Of a stretch of 64,000 nucleotides of DNA, positions 11,201 through 20,599 are shown one piece after another. Made by a program: the position numbers and the translations under genes. The DNA is from Aspidapion aeneum (lineage: Eukaryota; Arthropoda; Insecta; Coleoptera; Brentidae): positions 129,384,140 to 129,448,139 of the forward strand of contig OY755039.1 of NCBI GenBank assembly GCA_963576565.1. Reading direction: 5' to 3'. Position 1 is the stretch's first letter. Each line of letters starts with the position of its first letter. Below the pieces are notes generated by a model. That model did not search any database. It saw nothing but the letters and a program-made list of their open reading frames with translations, and had not been told where the DNA came from.

Positions 11201-14200
11201 CTGGAAGTACAGTAGAATATTGATGATCTATACATGAGTGAGTGAGTGAGTGAGTAAGTCAATGAGTGGCAATTTCGACGTTTTTTGAAATTTCGTAACT
11301 ACTTTACTACTTTATGGAATTCCATGAAACTTGGAGGGGTTATTAAATCTATGGAGATCTACGACTGTGCAGTTTGAGATTCGTAGCTCATTCCGAAGTA
11401 GAGTTTTAGGTAGGCCAAATATCGGCTGAAATGTTTCAAGAAAAGATGGTTACGGCGCGCGAACTTGGCGAGGCACTGCCGCGCCCTCAGATATCGGTTC
11501 AGCCGTTTAGCCTCTAGCGCGACGCAAACATACATATTTACATACAGACATACATATCCCAAACGAAAAACATTACCCTTTTTTTCGTCGTGCTGCAGTT
11601 GGGTAAAAATAATAGTAAGCGCCAGGTATATAGTGGCGTACGCAGAAATAAATCCCGGGGGGGGGCTTGAGCGCGGACGGATATGCAGTGAGGGATACTG
11701 GGGGGGGGGGGCTTGAGCGCAGATTCATATATTTTAATCTTGATGATGGAAAATGCATGTTTTAGGGGGGGTTAATATTTAGTGGGCCTGGGGAGGACTC
11801 CAGCCCCTAAGCACCCCCCTGCGGACGCCACTGCAAATATAAGAGCCCACTCCACCACGTTTAAATCTCTATTTATGATTTTCAAAAAAAAATACAGTTG
11901 TGGAAATTGCCCAGGGATATTATCAAATGAAATTAACACATCGGATGCAATTTCCACGTATTAATTTTTGAAAATTTTTGTTCTGAAATTTCTAGTTAAA
12001 TTTGCATGATGAAATTTTTCCCTGTAATTTTGAAATAGGTATCCTGTTATTAATTTGATACTTGTTTCCATACGTTCAACCAATCGGTTGAACAACGTAC
12101 GTTTTAGCGAAATATTTGACTAAATTGGAAATCAGAATGACTGCTCCTTCAAAGGGTGTTTTCTAGCAATTTTTAAATGTTTTAAATTTGTAACGGCATG
12201 CCTGTCCTGGTGAAAATTGACTTTCAAACCACATATCATGCAATGGTTACTGATGTAGGTACCGATAGCATAGACATGGCTCTCGGTTAAAAAAAGGTTA
12301 TAAATGTTTTATATGATTTTGACGAGATTTTTTGGTTCTTGGGTAATAATTTATTTATTTTCACAAACTACAAAATCTTTAAAATAAATTTAACTATTAC
12401 AACTTTTTTTTATTTTTTATTTATTTATACTCGTACTTTCTATCCAATCAGGATCAATCGCCCAGTTTCGCACAAACAACCAAGTACCTAGCCAGGAATC
12501 GAACCTGAAGTTTTTCTATAAGAATTTAAAAGTAATAATAATTAATAATTGGACGAAATTTTAACTGCAGGTAATAGCACACGAATTTTGTAAGGTTTGC
12601 CAAGATTCCTATGACAGTAAAAAGTTTTTACAGGTATAGAAGACGAAGAATTTGTATAGACTTGATACTTTTATTAGTAAATACTGGTGTAAATGTTTGC
12701 GGACCTATGTTTACACGACCATTTGTCTCGAAGTCACTTAAGGAACTCAATACTAAAATTATATCATTGAATTTCGAAACACCCTGTATTTCAAAAACAG
12801 AACATGTTTTTTCAAAATTCGATATGAACTTGTAGAGGAATATAGATTTCTTTGATAGCTAAGTAAGTATGAATTATTAAATTATATTATGTATAAAAAA
12901 CAAGCAAAAAAACAGACGCTATAACTTTTTAAATAGAAATGTTATTTTAAATTGATTTTCTAATGATTCTACCTAGCACTTTTTTGCATTGCGAAAGATA
13001 AAATTTAAAAATATTGTCGTCCGTAAAAGCTTTGCAGCTCGCATTTTCGAAACGCAATTCCAGCAAAATATAGGTTCATTAAAAAGATTTAACACAAGAG
13101 CGTAGACAACAACAACTCGATGTTTTTTGCTGGTTTTAGGTATTTCTAGTCGAGATACACAAAAACGAGTGGACACGTCCTAGGCTCGATTTTCAAGATG
13201 TCTTCAAATATCAAAACCGCTTCTTGATAAACCTCGTAGTTTTTTAGCTACAAGGGGATTTTGAAAAATTTGCATTTAAGGAGTTGGCCTATAACTTTTT
13301 TATTTGTAAACATTTCATTTTGGTGTAAGATCCTTTTTCACAAGTTTTTTTATGGAGAATCCAACTGTCAAACCAATTTTTATCTGTCACTTTAAGTTTT
13401 TGAGATATTACAAAAAGTTTAAATTTTCTTACGGAATGACTCATTTTTTGTTTTTGTTTCGAAATCTACGTCAAATTTTCTGTTTAAGGTTATGTCATAA
13501 ATATTTTGAAAACTGCCTAACGAACTGTCATTTGTGCGTTTTTTCCCTTGCGCATATTTCTTCTACGTTTTTCTCATTTGCGCTTATTTTCGGGAATTTA
13601 ATAAAGCCAACCAAAATATTTTTTTAGCCTTTAAATGATCTGTAGCACCTAATATATTTTCTGGGTGTCTGGGGAGGTAATTACCCCCTGTAACCACCCC
13701 CCCCCCCGGTAGATCCGCCGGTGGTGTGTCTATCCCACTTTATAGCGAAAATATAATAATATAATTTTGACGACCTTTTAAAAATGTTTTTAAGGTCTCG
13801 GCGTCGCGGGATAACAAAATTATTATTTTATATCCTTTTAGGATAAAAGTCAGTTCGTTAGGGCTTAAATTAAATAAAATCTTTGACAAAGCTCAAGAAG
13901 GTATGGGACTGAAAGAAAATGGAAAGGGCTGAGGGTTTTTACTTCTATTTATTTTTTTATTTTTTCGAAATTAAATAAATTATGCGCTTGTTACTTTTTT
14001 ACTGGGGCGCATAATCAAAAGCAAAAATTATCAGAAAAATTATTATTTATGTGCGATTTTACTAATGCGCACAATAAGAATAGAATTTAACACAAAAAAT
14101 TCTTTATTATCGCGATTCTACTGAACCAAAGTGCCCCCTATTTTCTTCTTCAAACGCACCCATAAAATACAAAGTTCTCGTAGCTCTCGAGAAAAAATGA

Positions 14201-16002
14201 TTTTGCTTCTCTTGCTAGAGCTTCCCTGCGCCAACTCAACTCTGAGTTGGCATAACCACAGTAGAAATAAAAAGAAAAATGGTTATTTTAATGAAATTTA
14301 ACACAAAAATCCTTTATTCTCGCGATTCTACTGTTGAAGATCAACTTATTGAAACGTGTTTGCATTTATAAAGAAAGTCCAGGTTCAGTTAAAGTTTACT
14401 GGAAAAGTTGGAGATGACGATATTTTATGTAGGATGTGAGGTTCACATCTACCAATCAACATGTACTATTTAATCACATGATCTTGTTAGCGCTTTTGGC
14501 AGCCTTGAGCAGCGCAATGAAAATAAAACATCCAACTGAGTTTGTGAGTGCTTAATTTTGAAGTTCCAACCTCAAACTACAGCCTCGGCTCCAAACGAAC
14601 CTCAACTAAACCTCAACTGCCTTTATGAATTCAGCTTAAAGCAAAGTAGCCCTTATCATTTTACAAGTAGCGCCATCTATCAAATACACGAAAAACTAAC
14701 AAAAAGGCAGGCAAGAATTGCAACATTTTGTCAGTCTCTAGGCAAATCTCACCCCAAGCTCTCATAATCCAAAGGAAACATCTGCTCTTCCTCTAGCTCT
14801 CTGCTGAGTGCTCTTCCATTCATCGGCATGCCAGTGTCTCCTTCTCCGGTTAGATCTAAATAGGACACGTCCCCATTTGAGGACAGATCCTGTTTTCCAT
14901 TGGTGATGCGATTGACCAAGTCGTGAAGAAATATGTTTGACATAAAAGTTTCCTAAAAAAGAAATAATTGATCGATATTTTTTCTGCAGATGCAGGTCTA
15001 TATTCCTCAAATAAATGTCTATACTAATTTTAACAAATTTTGTCTTTTAAAACGTTTCAGCACCGTACAATGTTCCCTGTACGGTATTTTTAGGTGAAGG
15101 TTTTATTAGCTCACATTACTACTATACTATAGTAGTGTGAGCTATGGTGATCCTAATTTTTTCGAGAAAAAAAAGTGGCTTCGATTTCAAATTTTTTTAT
15201 ATATCTTTGCGTTTCAGATGATTTTTAAATTTTGTCGTGACGTCTGTCTGTCTGTGTGTAACGACCAACGCGCATAACTCAAAACCGCTGACCCGATTTT
15301 AATGAGTCTTTGGTCGAGATGGTCCGATTTAAAAATGAACAAAATCCACCGAACGCAAGCCAAATTAATAGTACATTTCAAAAATTTGAGTTTTTGTGAA
15401 AATATGGCGTGTGTGATGTAGTACCTAGTGTGAGCTCAGGTGCCCATATATTGGCAGACTATTTTTCTTTATTATTATATATTTACAATTGAAAATGGCC
15501 GGACACGGATATGAATGATTTTTGAAATTATGGGTAAATGACGCAAGTGTACAGGCTAAATTATACGCATTTGTAATGACGTCACCAGGTGAGAAAAAAA
15601 CGTATGGCGTAGATTCTTTTTTATATTTACTATCGTTGTTGGGCTCAATTTTGTTGCATCTGCGGCTCGCTGTATCACATTCTCAAATTGAAGTGCGAAT
15701 AGTAAGGTTCATTAAGAGAGGACCATGAGCTTTAGTGTTTACTGTGTAATTTGTCAAAAAACAGAGAAAAAGGTAAATACATTTCGAAGAGGATGATATC
15801 TGTGTCGTTATCTTGTTTACTTTCATCCGATTTTGAGGAAGTTCTCCTTCTCACTTGTTTAAGAATTCATACACTAAAGTATAACAAGGATAGATAGCGA
15901 ATTTGTTCAATTTATTTTTCCATAAGTAATTAAACATACCTTTCCAGGTGGGTAGTAGCACAGTACTCCCGTTATGGAGCACACTAGGAAAAAAAGTTTC
16001 AT
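5224..16002 (-). CDS. 7B2: neuroendocrine protein 7B2 (secretogranin V), spliced gene of five recognised coding exons
   Basis: 7B2 is a secretory-pathway chaperone that binds pro-prohormone convertase 2, lets it mature, and inhibits it through a C-terminal peptide. Coding exons on the minus strand are 16002..15940, 14952..14753, 9700..9501, 8013..7820 and 5286..5224; every junction is AG/GT and the phases (0, 2, 1, 0) join. Seen in the product: a signal peptide (MKLFFLVCSITGVLC), then SNIFLHDLVNRI, IRDQEYLQHSSLWG, the family hallmark CNPPNPCPIGY, the insect-type CMCDSEHMFDCP, and NLVAKK near the end, matching the convertase-inhibiting peptide. About 240 residues, close to other insect 7B2 proteins. 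The end is uncertain: a good donor (AAG/GTAAGC) follows at 5223, but reading through reaches TGA at 5208..5206 after five more codons. An acceptor at 16022 just upstream of the ATG shows that the 5' UTR is also spliced. Introns are full of repeats. Confidence 0.93.
5668..5734 (+). other. possible mini-exon (CxxC start followed by a splice donor)
   Basis: ATG opens MGNNLPKRCAVCEKMSGRKG and runs into GCCA/GTAAGT, a good splice donor. The CxxC near the start could begin a THAP-like zinc finger, as in some transposases. No continuing exon was recognised. Confidence 0.25.
5748..5917. mobile_element. pogo/Tigger-type MITE
   Basis: A 170-bp element flanked by TA (5746-5747 and 5918-5919). Terminal inverted repeats start CAGTCGAACCTCT and continue with TAACTCGAAC, repeated again inside. 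CAGT ends with a TA duplication fit non-autonomous pogo-like elements. Confidence 0.8.
6370..7135. repeat. tandem repeat block related to 45840..47260
   Basis: Degenerate units about 170-190 bp long. Each carries an AAACTAAGCTT-type motif (near 6449, 6640, 6808 and 6988), TTTATTGTAGACAATAAAAT and a GGCGTCCGTTAATT-type motif. It is preceded by the same C-rich CCCCCCAGACCCCCCAAAAT block as the array near 45860. Confidence 0.65.
7195..7266. repeat. short minisatellite, about 17-bp unit
   Basis: About four to five copies of AAAAGGTCGAAAGTAC with small variants. Confidence 0.8.
7561..7802. mobile_element. MITE with about 30-bp inverted ends and TA flanks
   Basis: The left end, TAGTCTAAATTATACGCATT, mirrors the right end, which reads AATGGGTATAATTTGAACTA. 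TA lies outside both. The left end closely matches 15552..15615. It sits in intron sequence just after 7B2 exon 4. Confidence 0.7.
7820..8013 (-). CDS. 7B2: 7B2 coding exon 4
   Basis: 194 nt, completing a Glu codon and running to phase 0. It encodes GCIEDFENTAIYSR and CMCDSEHMFDCP, the insect-specific cysteine cluster. The acceptor is TTTTTACAG and the donor GTATCG. Confidence 0.93.
8120..8505 (+). pseudogene. Tc1/mariner-superfamily transposase fragment
   Basis: Read in two frames, the stretch gives MESCEKIMN..., then ILFTDETTLSLH around 8325-8365 (the catalytic Asp of the DDE/D core), then NVRTQYPQKLNVWSRVLGDN and IIGPFF to 8505. That order is typical of IS630/Tc1/mariner transposases. Frameshifts and stops separate the pieces, and the N-terminal and C-terminal parts are missing. 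It lies in a 7B2 intron, opposite in strand. Confidence 0.8.
9501..9700 (-). CDS. 7B2: 7B2 coding exon 3
   Basis: 200 nt. The first base completes the split glycine codon. It encodes IRDQEYLQHSSLWG and ends with CNPPNPCPIGYK, the proline/cysteine motif that binds convertase 2 in studied family members. The acceptor is ATTTTAG and the donor GTAAATC. Confidence 0.95.
9921..10223. mobile_element. foldback MITE with about 100-bp arms
   Basis: AAGTACGCGAAAATGGCATT at 9921 and its complement ending at 10223. The inverted match continues about 100 bp with only a few differences, leaving a central spacer of roughly 100 bp. It sits in the 7B2 intron before exon 3. Confidence 0.85.
10290..11215. repeat. 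tandem array of about 140-bp units (about 7)
   Basis: The motif CAGCTCTCTAGCGTTTCTGG recurs near 10346, 10487, 10622, 10764, 10907, 11049 and 11184, so spacing is 135-143 bp. Each unit also has TATAGTTTTATCATAGTTCC and ACTTTACATTTATAGGGG. The last units are most diverged. Confidence 0.88.
11232..11262. repeat. GAGT microsatellite
   Basis: Run of GAGT units at the edge of the 140-bp array. Confidence 0.8.
11631..11833. mobile_element. hAT-type MITE
   Basis: Ends TAGTGGCG and CGCCACTG with an imperfect 8-bp flank duplication (CAGGTATA / CAAATATA, 6 of 8). The interior is rich in G runs. It shares end sequence with the elements at 41453 and 47298. Confidence 0.65.
11842..14085. other. 7B2 intron sequence without a recognised gene
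   Basis: AT-rich sequence with short C- and G-runs (near 13690, a fragment resembling the hAT-like ends elsewhere). No convincing exon or transposase similarity was seen. Confidence 0.4.
14086..14336. repeat. short direct repeat pair
   Basis: AATTTAACACAAAAAATTCT with ATCGCGATTCTACTG follows at 14086-14126 and recurs slightly changed at 14297-14334. Confidence 0.6.
14753..14952 (-). CDS. 7B2: 7B2 coding exon 2
   Basis: 200 nt, entering in phase 0 and ending after two bases of a glycine codon. It encodes SNIFLHDLVNRI and SYLDLTGEG, conserved in the N-terminal half of insect 7B2. The acceptor is TTTTTTAG and the donor GTGAGA. The open frame stops just past the donor, which confirms that splicing is needed. 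Confidence 0.92.
15061..15144. repeat. two adjacent short hairpins
   Basis: ACCGTACA...TGTACGGT at 15062-15085 and TAGCTCACATTACTACTATA pairing with TATAGTAGTGTGAGCTA at 15107-15144. They lie beyond 7B2 exon 2, in the intron. Confidence 0.6.
15552..15769 (+). mobile_element. left end of a DNA transposon related to the MITE at 7561, with possible first exon
   Basis: CAGGCTAAATTATACGCATT, preceded by TA, matches the MITE end and its next about 45 bp. Further in, ATG at 15725 opens MSFSVYCVICQKTEKK and meets GTAAATAC, a possible donor. This could be the 5' part of an autonomous relative, but no matching right end was found nearby. Confidence 0.4.
15940..16002 (-). CDS. 7B2: 7B2 coding exon 1 (start codon and signal peptide)
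   Basis: 63 nt encode 21 residues, starting MKLFFLVCSITGVLC, a typical short hydrophobic signal peptide. The ATG follows CTACCACC. The donor is GTATGT at 15939. A polypyrimidine tract and AG end at 16022, so this exon starts at 16021 in the mRNA and at least one noncoding exon lies upstream. Confidence 0.9.
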
Positions 16003-16631
16003 GGTGGTAGAAATTCACGACCTAAAAAGAAAACATTTTTAGTACCATGCAAATCAAACTCGGTAAATAGTATATTATACAAAATTTCTTTGATTGTTCC
16101 CATTCTAACAACGTTGAAATGACCAATATTGGCCCTATCTCTGTCGCTTATATAGGCTGCTGATTAAATCTAGCTCTGTCGTTCTACCCTGCTTTGCGTT
16201 TTAGTGTCCCAGTCGGAATGATCTTTCATTATTACGCAGACGCAGTGCTTACCACTACCACAACGAAATGTTAAATACTTCCAAAAACTCCCTACTATGT
16301 TTAATATGAGCATTATGAGCAGAGTGCCATAGTTTATTATAGCGAATTGCTTTGGAAAAAAAAAACATAGCACTAGTGCAATTTTCGTATTCTTTTGGGA
16401 AAACTTATGCAATTTTTTTTATTTTTTAAGCAACTGGCAAACTCTGGATCCGCTAGTGGACTTTATATCATTTAGAAAGTGATTCTGTTGACCATTTTTA
16501 AAATGCGTTTATCTTGATAGGTTCGACATTTCTATCGAAATAGTCCAAAATAAAAAGTGAAAATATTGAAAATTTACCCCAACTTGCAAAATAGCCAAAT
16601 ATACCATTAAATATTGGTTTTCTAATAGTTA

Positions 16632-19039
16632 GGGGAGATTGGAGTAAAATGATCCCCCTAAGACTTTTTGATATTTTGTAACGTCACATATATTTTTTTA
16701 GTATTTTTTTTATTAGAGTAATGATTAATCCTTTGCCCATCAAAAACAATGCATGCTATTTTTCCATGATCTTTAATAATTAAAAAAACTTCAAAAAATA
16801 CAAAAAGTCAAAAGGATCATTTTACCCCACAAAAACTTAATTTGTGAACTTCAAATAAAATACAAAACTTACTAAAAGAAATTATATAAACTTTTACACT
16901 AAATTATAAACTAATTCCCTTTTTGATTTTGCTTAAAGGACACTCGGAGAACAAGTCGCATATAACATTTTTTCATCTTCTTTGACACCTGCGCATTGGT
17001 CGTGTGCCCACCCTAAGCATTACATGCATCTGATCCAACCTTTCCCTACAGTTGATTGAAGGTATTCCTCAGAACAGTATAAACACACTGTAATATTTTC
17101 CTTCTCATGTTCTGTGTCTGAGGAACTAGACACAATATCCTTTTTAATTATTTTCTTTTGCTGACAATTCTTCTTCTTTTCAGGTTTTTTTTACCCTTTA
17201 TTCTGCTTTTTTGTCTGGATTAAGGTTTTCTTGTTCAGGTCTTCCTCGAAAGAGTTTTTATATGGTGTGCTTGTCAGTACAATACTACCGATGGACCTTC
17301 TTTTTGTAGCGTTTCGTTTTTCTTCTAGCTTTGGAAGTTGATGGCCTGTTTGAGGTGAAACTAAGAAGGATGAGTCATTTAGTTTTTCTGGCGTTTTTGG
17401 ATCGTCTAGAGAAGACTTCTGAGAAGACCGGTTTTGCGAAATCCGTTGATTCCATTTTTGGGATTGCAAGCTTTAAGGTAGCCTTCACAAAAAATTTGAA
17501 ATACTGTCACAGTTCTTCCAGGATGCTGATTAAGCCATTTTTCTAAAGCCTGATCCATATAAATACTAAGTGGGCCCATTACTGCGACGTCCAAAGGTTG
17601 CATCTTATGCGTGCAGTGAGACACAATATAGTGACAAAATTGTCTCTTGCGTTTTTTATGACATTGAGATTTTTCGTATGAGATAAATGGCCATCTAATA
17701 CAAGTAAAGCAGGAACTTTGGTAGGCTTTACAAAGTGTCATTACAAGTAAAGACTTTGCCAGGAGGAGCACCATCTTTTAATTCTACCTTCATTCTTTTT
17801 CTGGTACAAAGCTGCCTGCAGCTGAAACACAAATAACTGCTCGTAGAAACTCCACGCTCTGCTGAAGTTACTCGTGCTACTTGCTTTGAATCCTTTTTGG
17901 CTGAGATTTTTGAGTTTCGTGAAGGGACTGTTGAGAGAGACGTCTCGTTCACATTGAAGATCCGGTGAGGAACAAAATTAAATTTTGACTGTGTGTCTCT
18001 AAGCAAATTAAAAATTTTTGTCACAGCTGGCTTGTTAAATGCTTTAGCTCTAGCAGCCGATGTAAGCTTCAGGACATCTTAAAGATATTTTTGGATGCCT
18101 TTTTCTAAAGCCAGACAGCCAATCTTTATCAACAGCTGGCTCCTTGTGGAAAAATGGATGCTTAATTTTATTTTTTTCCGCTAATTGGTGCGCCAACTGC
18201 CGTAGCTCTCTACTTGTCAAGCCATACATTCTGGACTCAAAATCTAAAATATGTGAAACTATTTCGAGCTTTTGCTCTTGCGAAAAAAATTTTTTTGTCC
18301 ATCTTCGATATCTTATTTTTGTTTAAAAATCGACGTTTCAGGAACATTCTTGCGGCCTTATAGGCATGCCTCTTCTGACCTCCTCCAATGCGTTTTTCAT
18401 ATGTTCCTCCTTCCAATTTTGCCTCTCAGTCTTACGCTTATATGTTCGCGACATTTTCTGAAAAAAAAATATATATATGTAAATAAAATCTGATAGTAAA
18501 CTGCATAAAACCTACTCTCTTATACTAAAAATGACAAAAAGGGGCCGCGCAGGGCCTATATTTGCCACATTTAGAGCATAATCTACCGTTGTTATAAATA
18601 GCAGCCTAAAAATTAACTTAGCGGGGCAAAACGATCCCGGGATCATTTTATCCCGCATATGTGGGATCATTTTACCCCGAACTGTACTTTTAACACATAA
18701 CCTCAAATACTATTTCCATAAAACGACTGACATAAAAGAACTATCTGATTAAATTTGGTTATATCAGGACATAAATTACGCCTAGAAGATTTAAGAAAAC
18801 TATATTTATTAAAAATATTCACTGCAAGATATACCTTACCTTAGATTAAAAGCACAAAAAAACTTTCTTTACTCATCAAAGTACGGAATGCAACTAACAC
18901 GTGTTTTAAAGCATCAGCGATCACTAAATTTCTCGCGTAGCACTGTTTTTAGTCTTCGGTTGATAGATGGAGCTGCTAGGTTCGCTAGAAATCGGGGGAT
19001 CCTTTAAACCCGCGGAGATCATTTTGCCCCACTCTCCCC
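16632..19039 (-). mobile_element. pogo-superfamily DNA transposon, decayed
   Basis: The ends are inverted repeats (GGGGAGATTGGAGTAAAATG at 16632; GGGGAGAGTGGGGCAAAATG on the complement of 19039), flanked by TA. Subterminal copies of GGATCATTTTACCCC and its complement occur near 16810, 18640 and 18665. A broken transposase lies inside on the minus strand. Confidence 0.88.
16940..18454 (-). pseudogene. pogo/jerky-type transposase remnant
   Basis: From the ATG at 18454: MSRTYKRKTERQNWKEEHMK (helix-turn-helix region), then HPFFHKEPAVDKDWLSGF (second DNA-binding half), then FNVNETSLSTV with AKKDSKQVARVTSAERG (first catalytic region). LVLDGHLSHT, the second catalytic region, is in another frame, then CTHKMQPLDVAVMGPL, and a Cys-rich C-terminus (CLYCSEEYL...) near 17050. 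Family members usually have NVDET, so the first catalytic Asp is Asn here. At least two frameshifts and a stop near 17000 make it inactive. Confidence 0.85.
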
Positions 19040-19689
19040 TATAACGTTATAAATATACTAGCATTTTGCGCAAGTACCTTTAATATTTATATGTAGGACA
19101 TAATTTTGGTCTTATCTCGATTTTGAAAATTAATATTTACATATTGTAGGAATTTATATCGTTTTAAAAAAATATACCTACGTCACAAGATCGTGAACTA
19201 ACTTTACAGGTTTCCCCATGTAAACTTCGTGAGCCAACCTGTAAATTTTACGTTTTCGGTCTAGTAACGTAAATACCTAATGTGTTCATACCGACATTTC
19301 ACAGGAAATACAAAAAACTGCCATAAATACAATTGGTTTATTAAATGGCCAATTTACTTTAATGATGGTTTGAGTTAATATATTTTAGTGTAGCGTAATG
19401 TCCGATGAAAAAATTATTTGTGCATAATTTCTTTTTTTAGGGGGTTATTTATTAACCAAAAGAGCATATATGTTTGGGGGCAGGGTAATTACTACGTCAC
19501 CCCCTCAAATTCGTGCTTGCCCCCATATCTTTGAGCCAATTTCTTAAGCCTAAATCATTTTTTTTGTAGTCTGGAGAGTTTATCTGTGTACTGGGTGGAA
19601 AAAAAATATGGCTTATAGTAGGTACGTGGGCACAATAGACCCACATGTACTTGCGGTGCATGTAGGTCCAGTAGGGCCTGCCGCCACTT

Positions 19690-20065
19690 TAGAATACAAA
19701 ATAAATGGATCCATGACGGATCTGATACCTTCCTAGCTAGCCTATTAGCACACTTAAGTGAAGCCATGATATATCAGCCTTAAAAATAGTTTTTTGTGAA
19801 TATTTCAGAAATTAAAACTCCTACAAGTTTTTGGTTACAACACAAATTATTGAGCAAAATGTGGTCTACTCTATTCCGAAAACCGCGTCAAAAAACTGTC
19901 ATTAGCATTAATGGATTTTGGCCAAAATCTAATCAGCTCGTTGAGTGTCGAACTAACTAAAATCGGTTTAGCGGTTTAAAAGCTATTATGTTACGGACAG
20001 ACATATACAGACACACACACATACACACACAGACAGACATCACGACGATATTGCTAAGATAGGGC
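19690..20065. repeat. dispersed repeat, copy 1 (related to 41390..41970)
   Basis: Shares AAATGGATCCATGACGGATC, CTAGCTAGCCTATTAGC, the AGTTTTTGGTTA region and a final TTAGCGGTTTAAAAGCTAT with TGTTACGGACAGA, followed by a CA-rich run and ACGACGATATTGCTAAGATA. Element class unknown; the CA-run end recalls the tail of a retroposon. Confidence 0.65.
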
Positions 20066-20166
20066 AAAATATATCCAAATAACCGCAGCCAACGCTAAAG
20101 ACCCGCCATGGCGCGTTATAAGCAAGTCGGCGGTCACGTAATCTTAGGAGTTCCAGGATTCTTACC

Positions 20167-20569
20167 CCTGATTTATAAGTTGCCGTTCACGGTTGACGCT
20201 CACGGTTCACAGTTCGTAGACGGATTTTAGCATTTATAGGCTGCCATCTTCCGTTCGCAACCGTTCGGTAATAATAACCTAAAAAAACTGTTTTTTTTCA
20301 TAGTTCTTTTGTTTAAAATGGAGCCTCTAACCTTTTCTGACTTTTATAATAAAGAAAAAAAAATAATAAAGAAAAAAAAATAAAAGGAAAATAAAAGAAT
20401 AAACCAACTAAGTATGACGTACGTGGCCGACTACGAATCTCGAAAGGCGAAAGATAAAGATGAATTATCTCCATTAACTTCAAGTCGAAATCAATGATTA
20501 TCTCCAACTTTTGCGAACATCAAGGCCGAACTTTGGTCAACTTTAACGAACGGCAACTTATAAATCAGG
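20167..20569. mobile_element. MITE with about 20-bp inverted ends
   Basis: CCTGATTTATAAGTTGCCGT at 20167 and its complement ending at 20569. No clear target duplication. No coding potential. Confidence 0.7.
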
Positions 20570-20599
20570 AGTTATTGTATTGCTTAATATATTATCTGT

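Noticed and set aside
10290..11215. Regular repeats resembling a CRISPR-like array
   Set aside because: The units are contiguous, about 140 bp and diverged, with no short repeat/unique spacer structure, in a eukaryotic intron.
14762..15010. 82-residue frame overlapping 7B2 exon 2
   Set aside because: It is the same exon read in another frame; the phase-consistent 7B2 frame explains the sequence.
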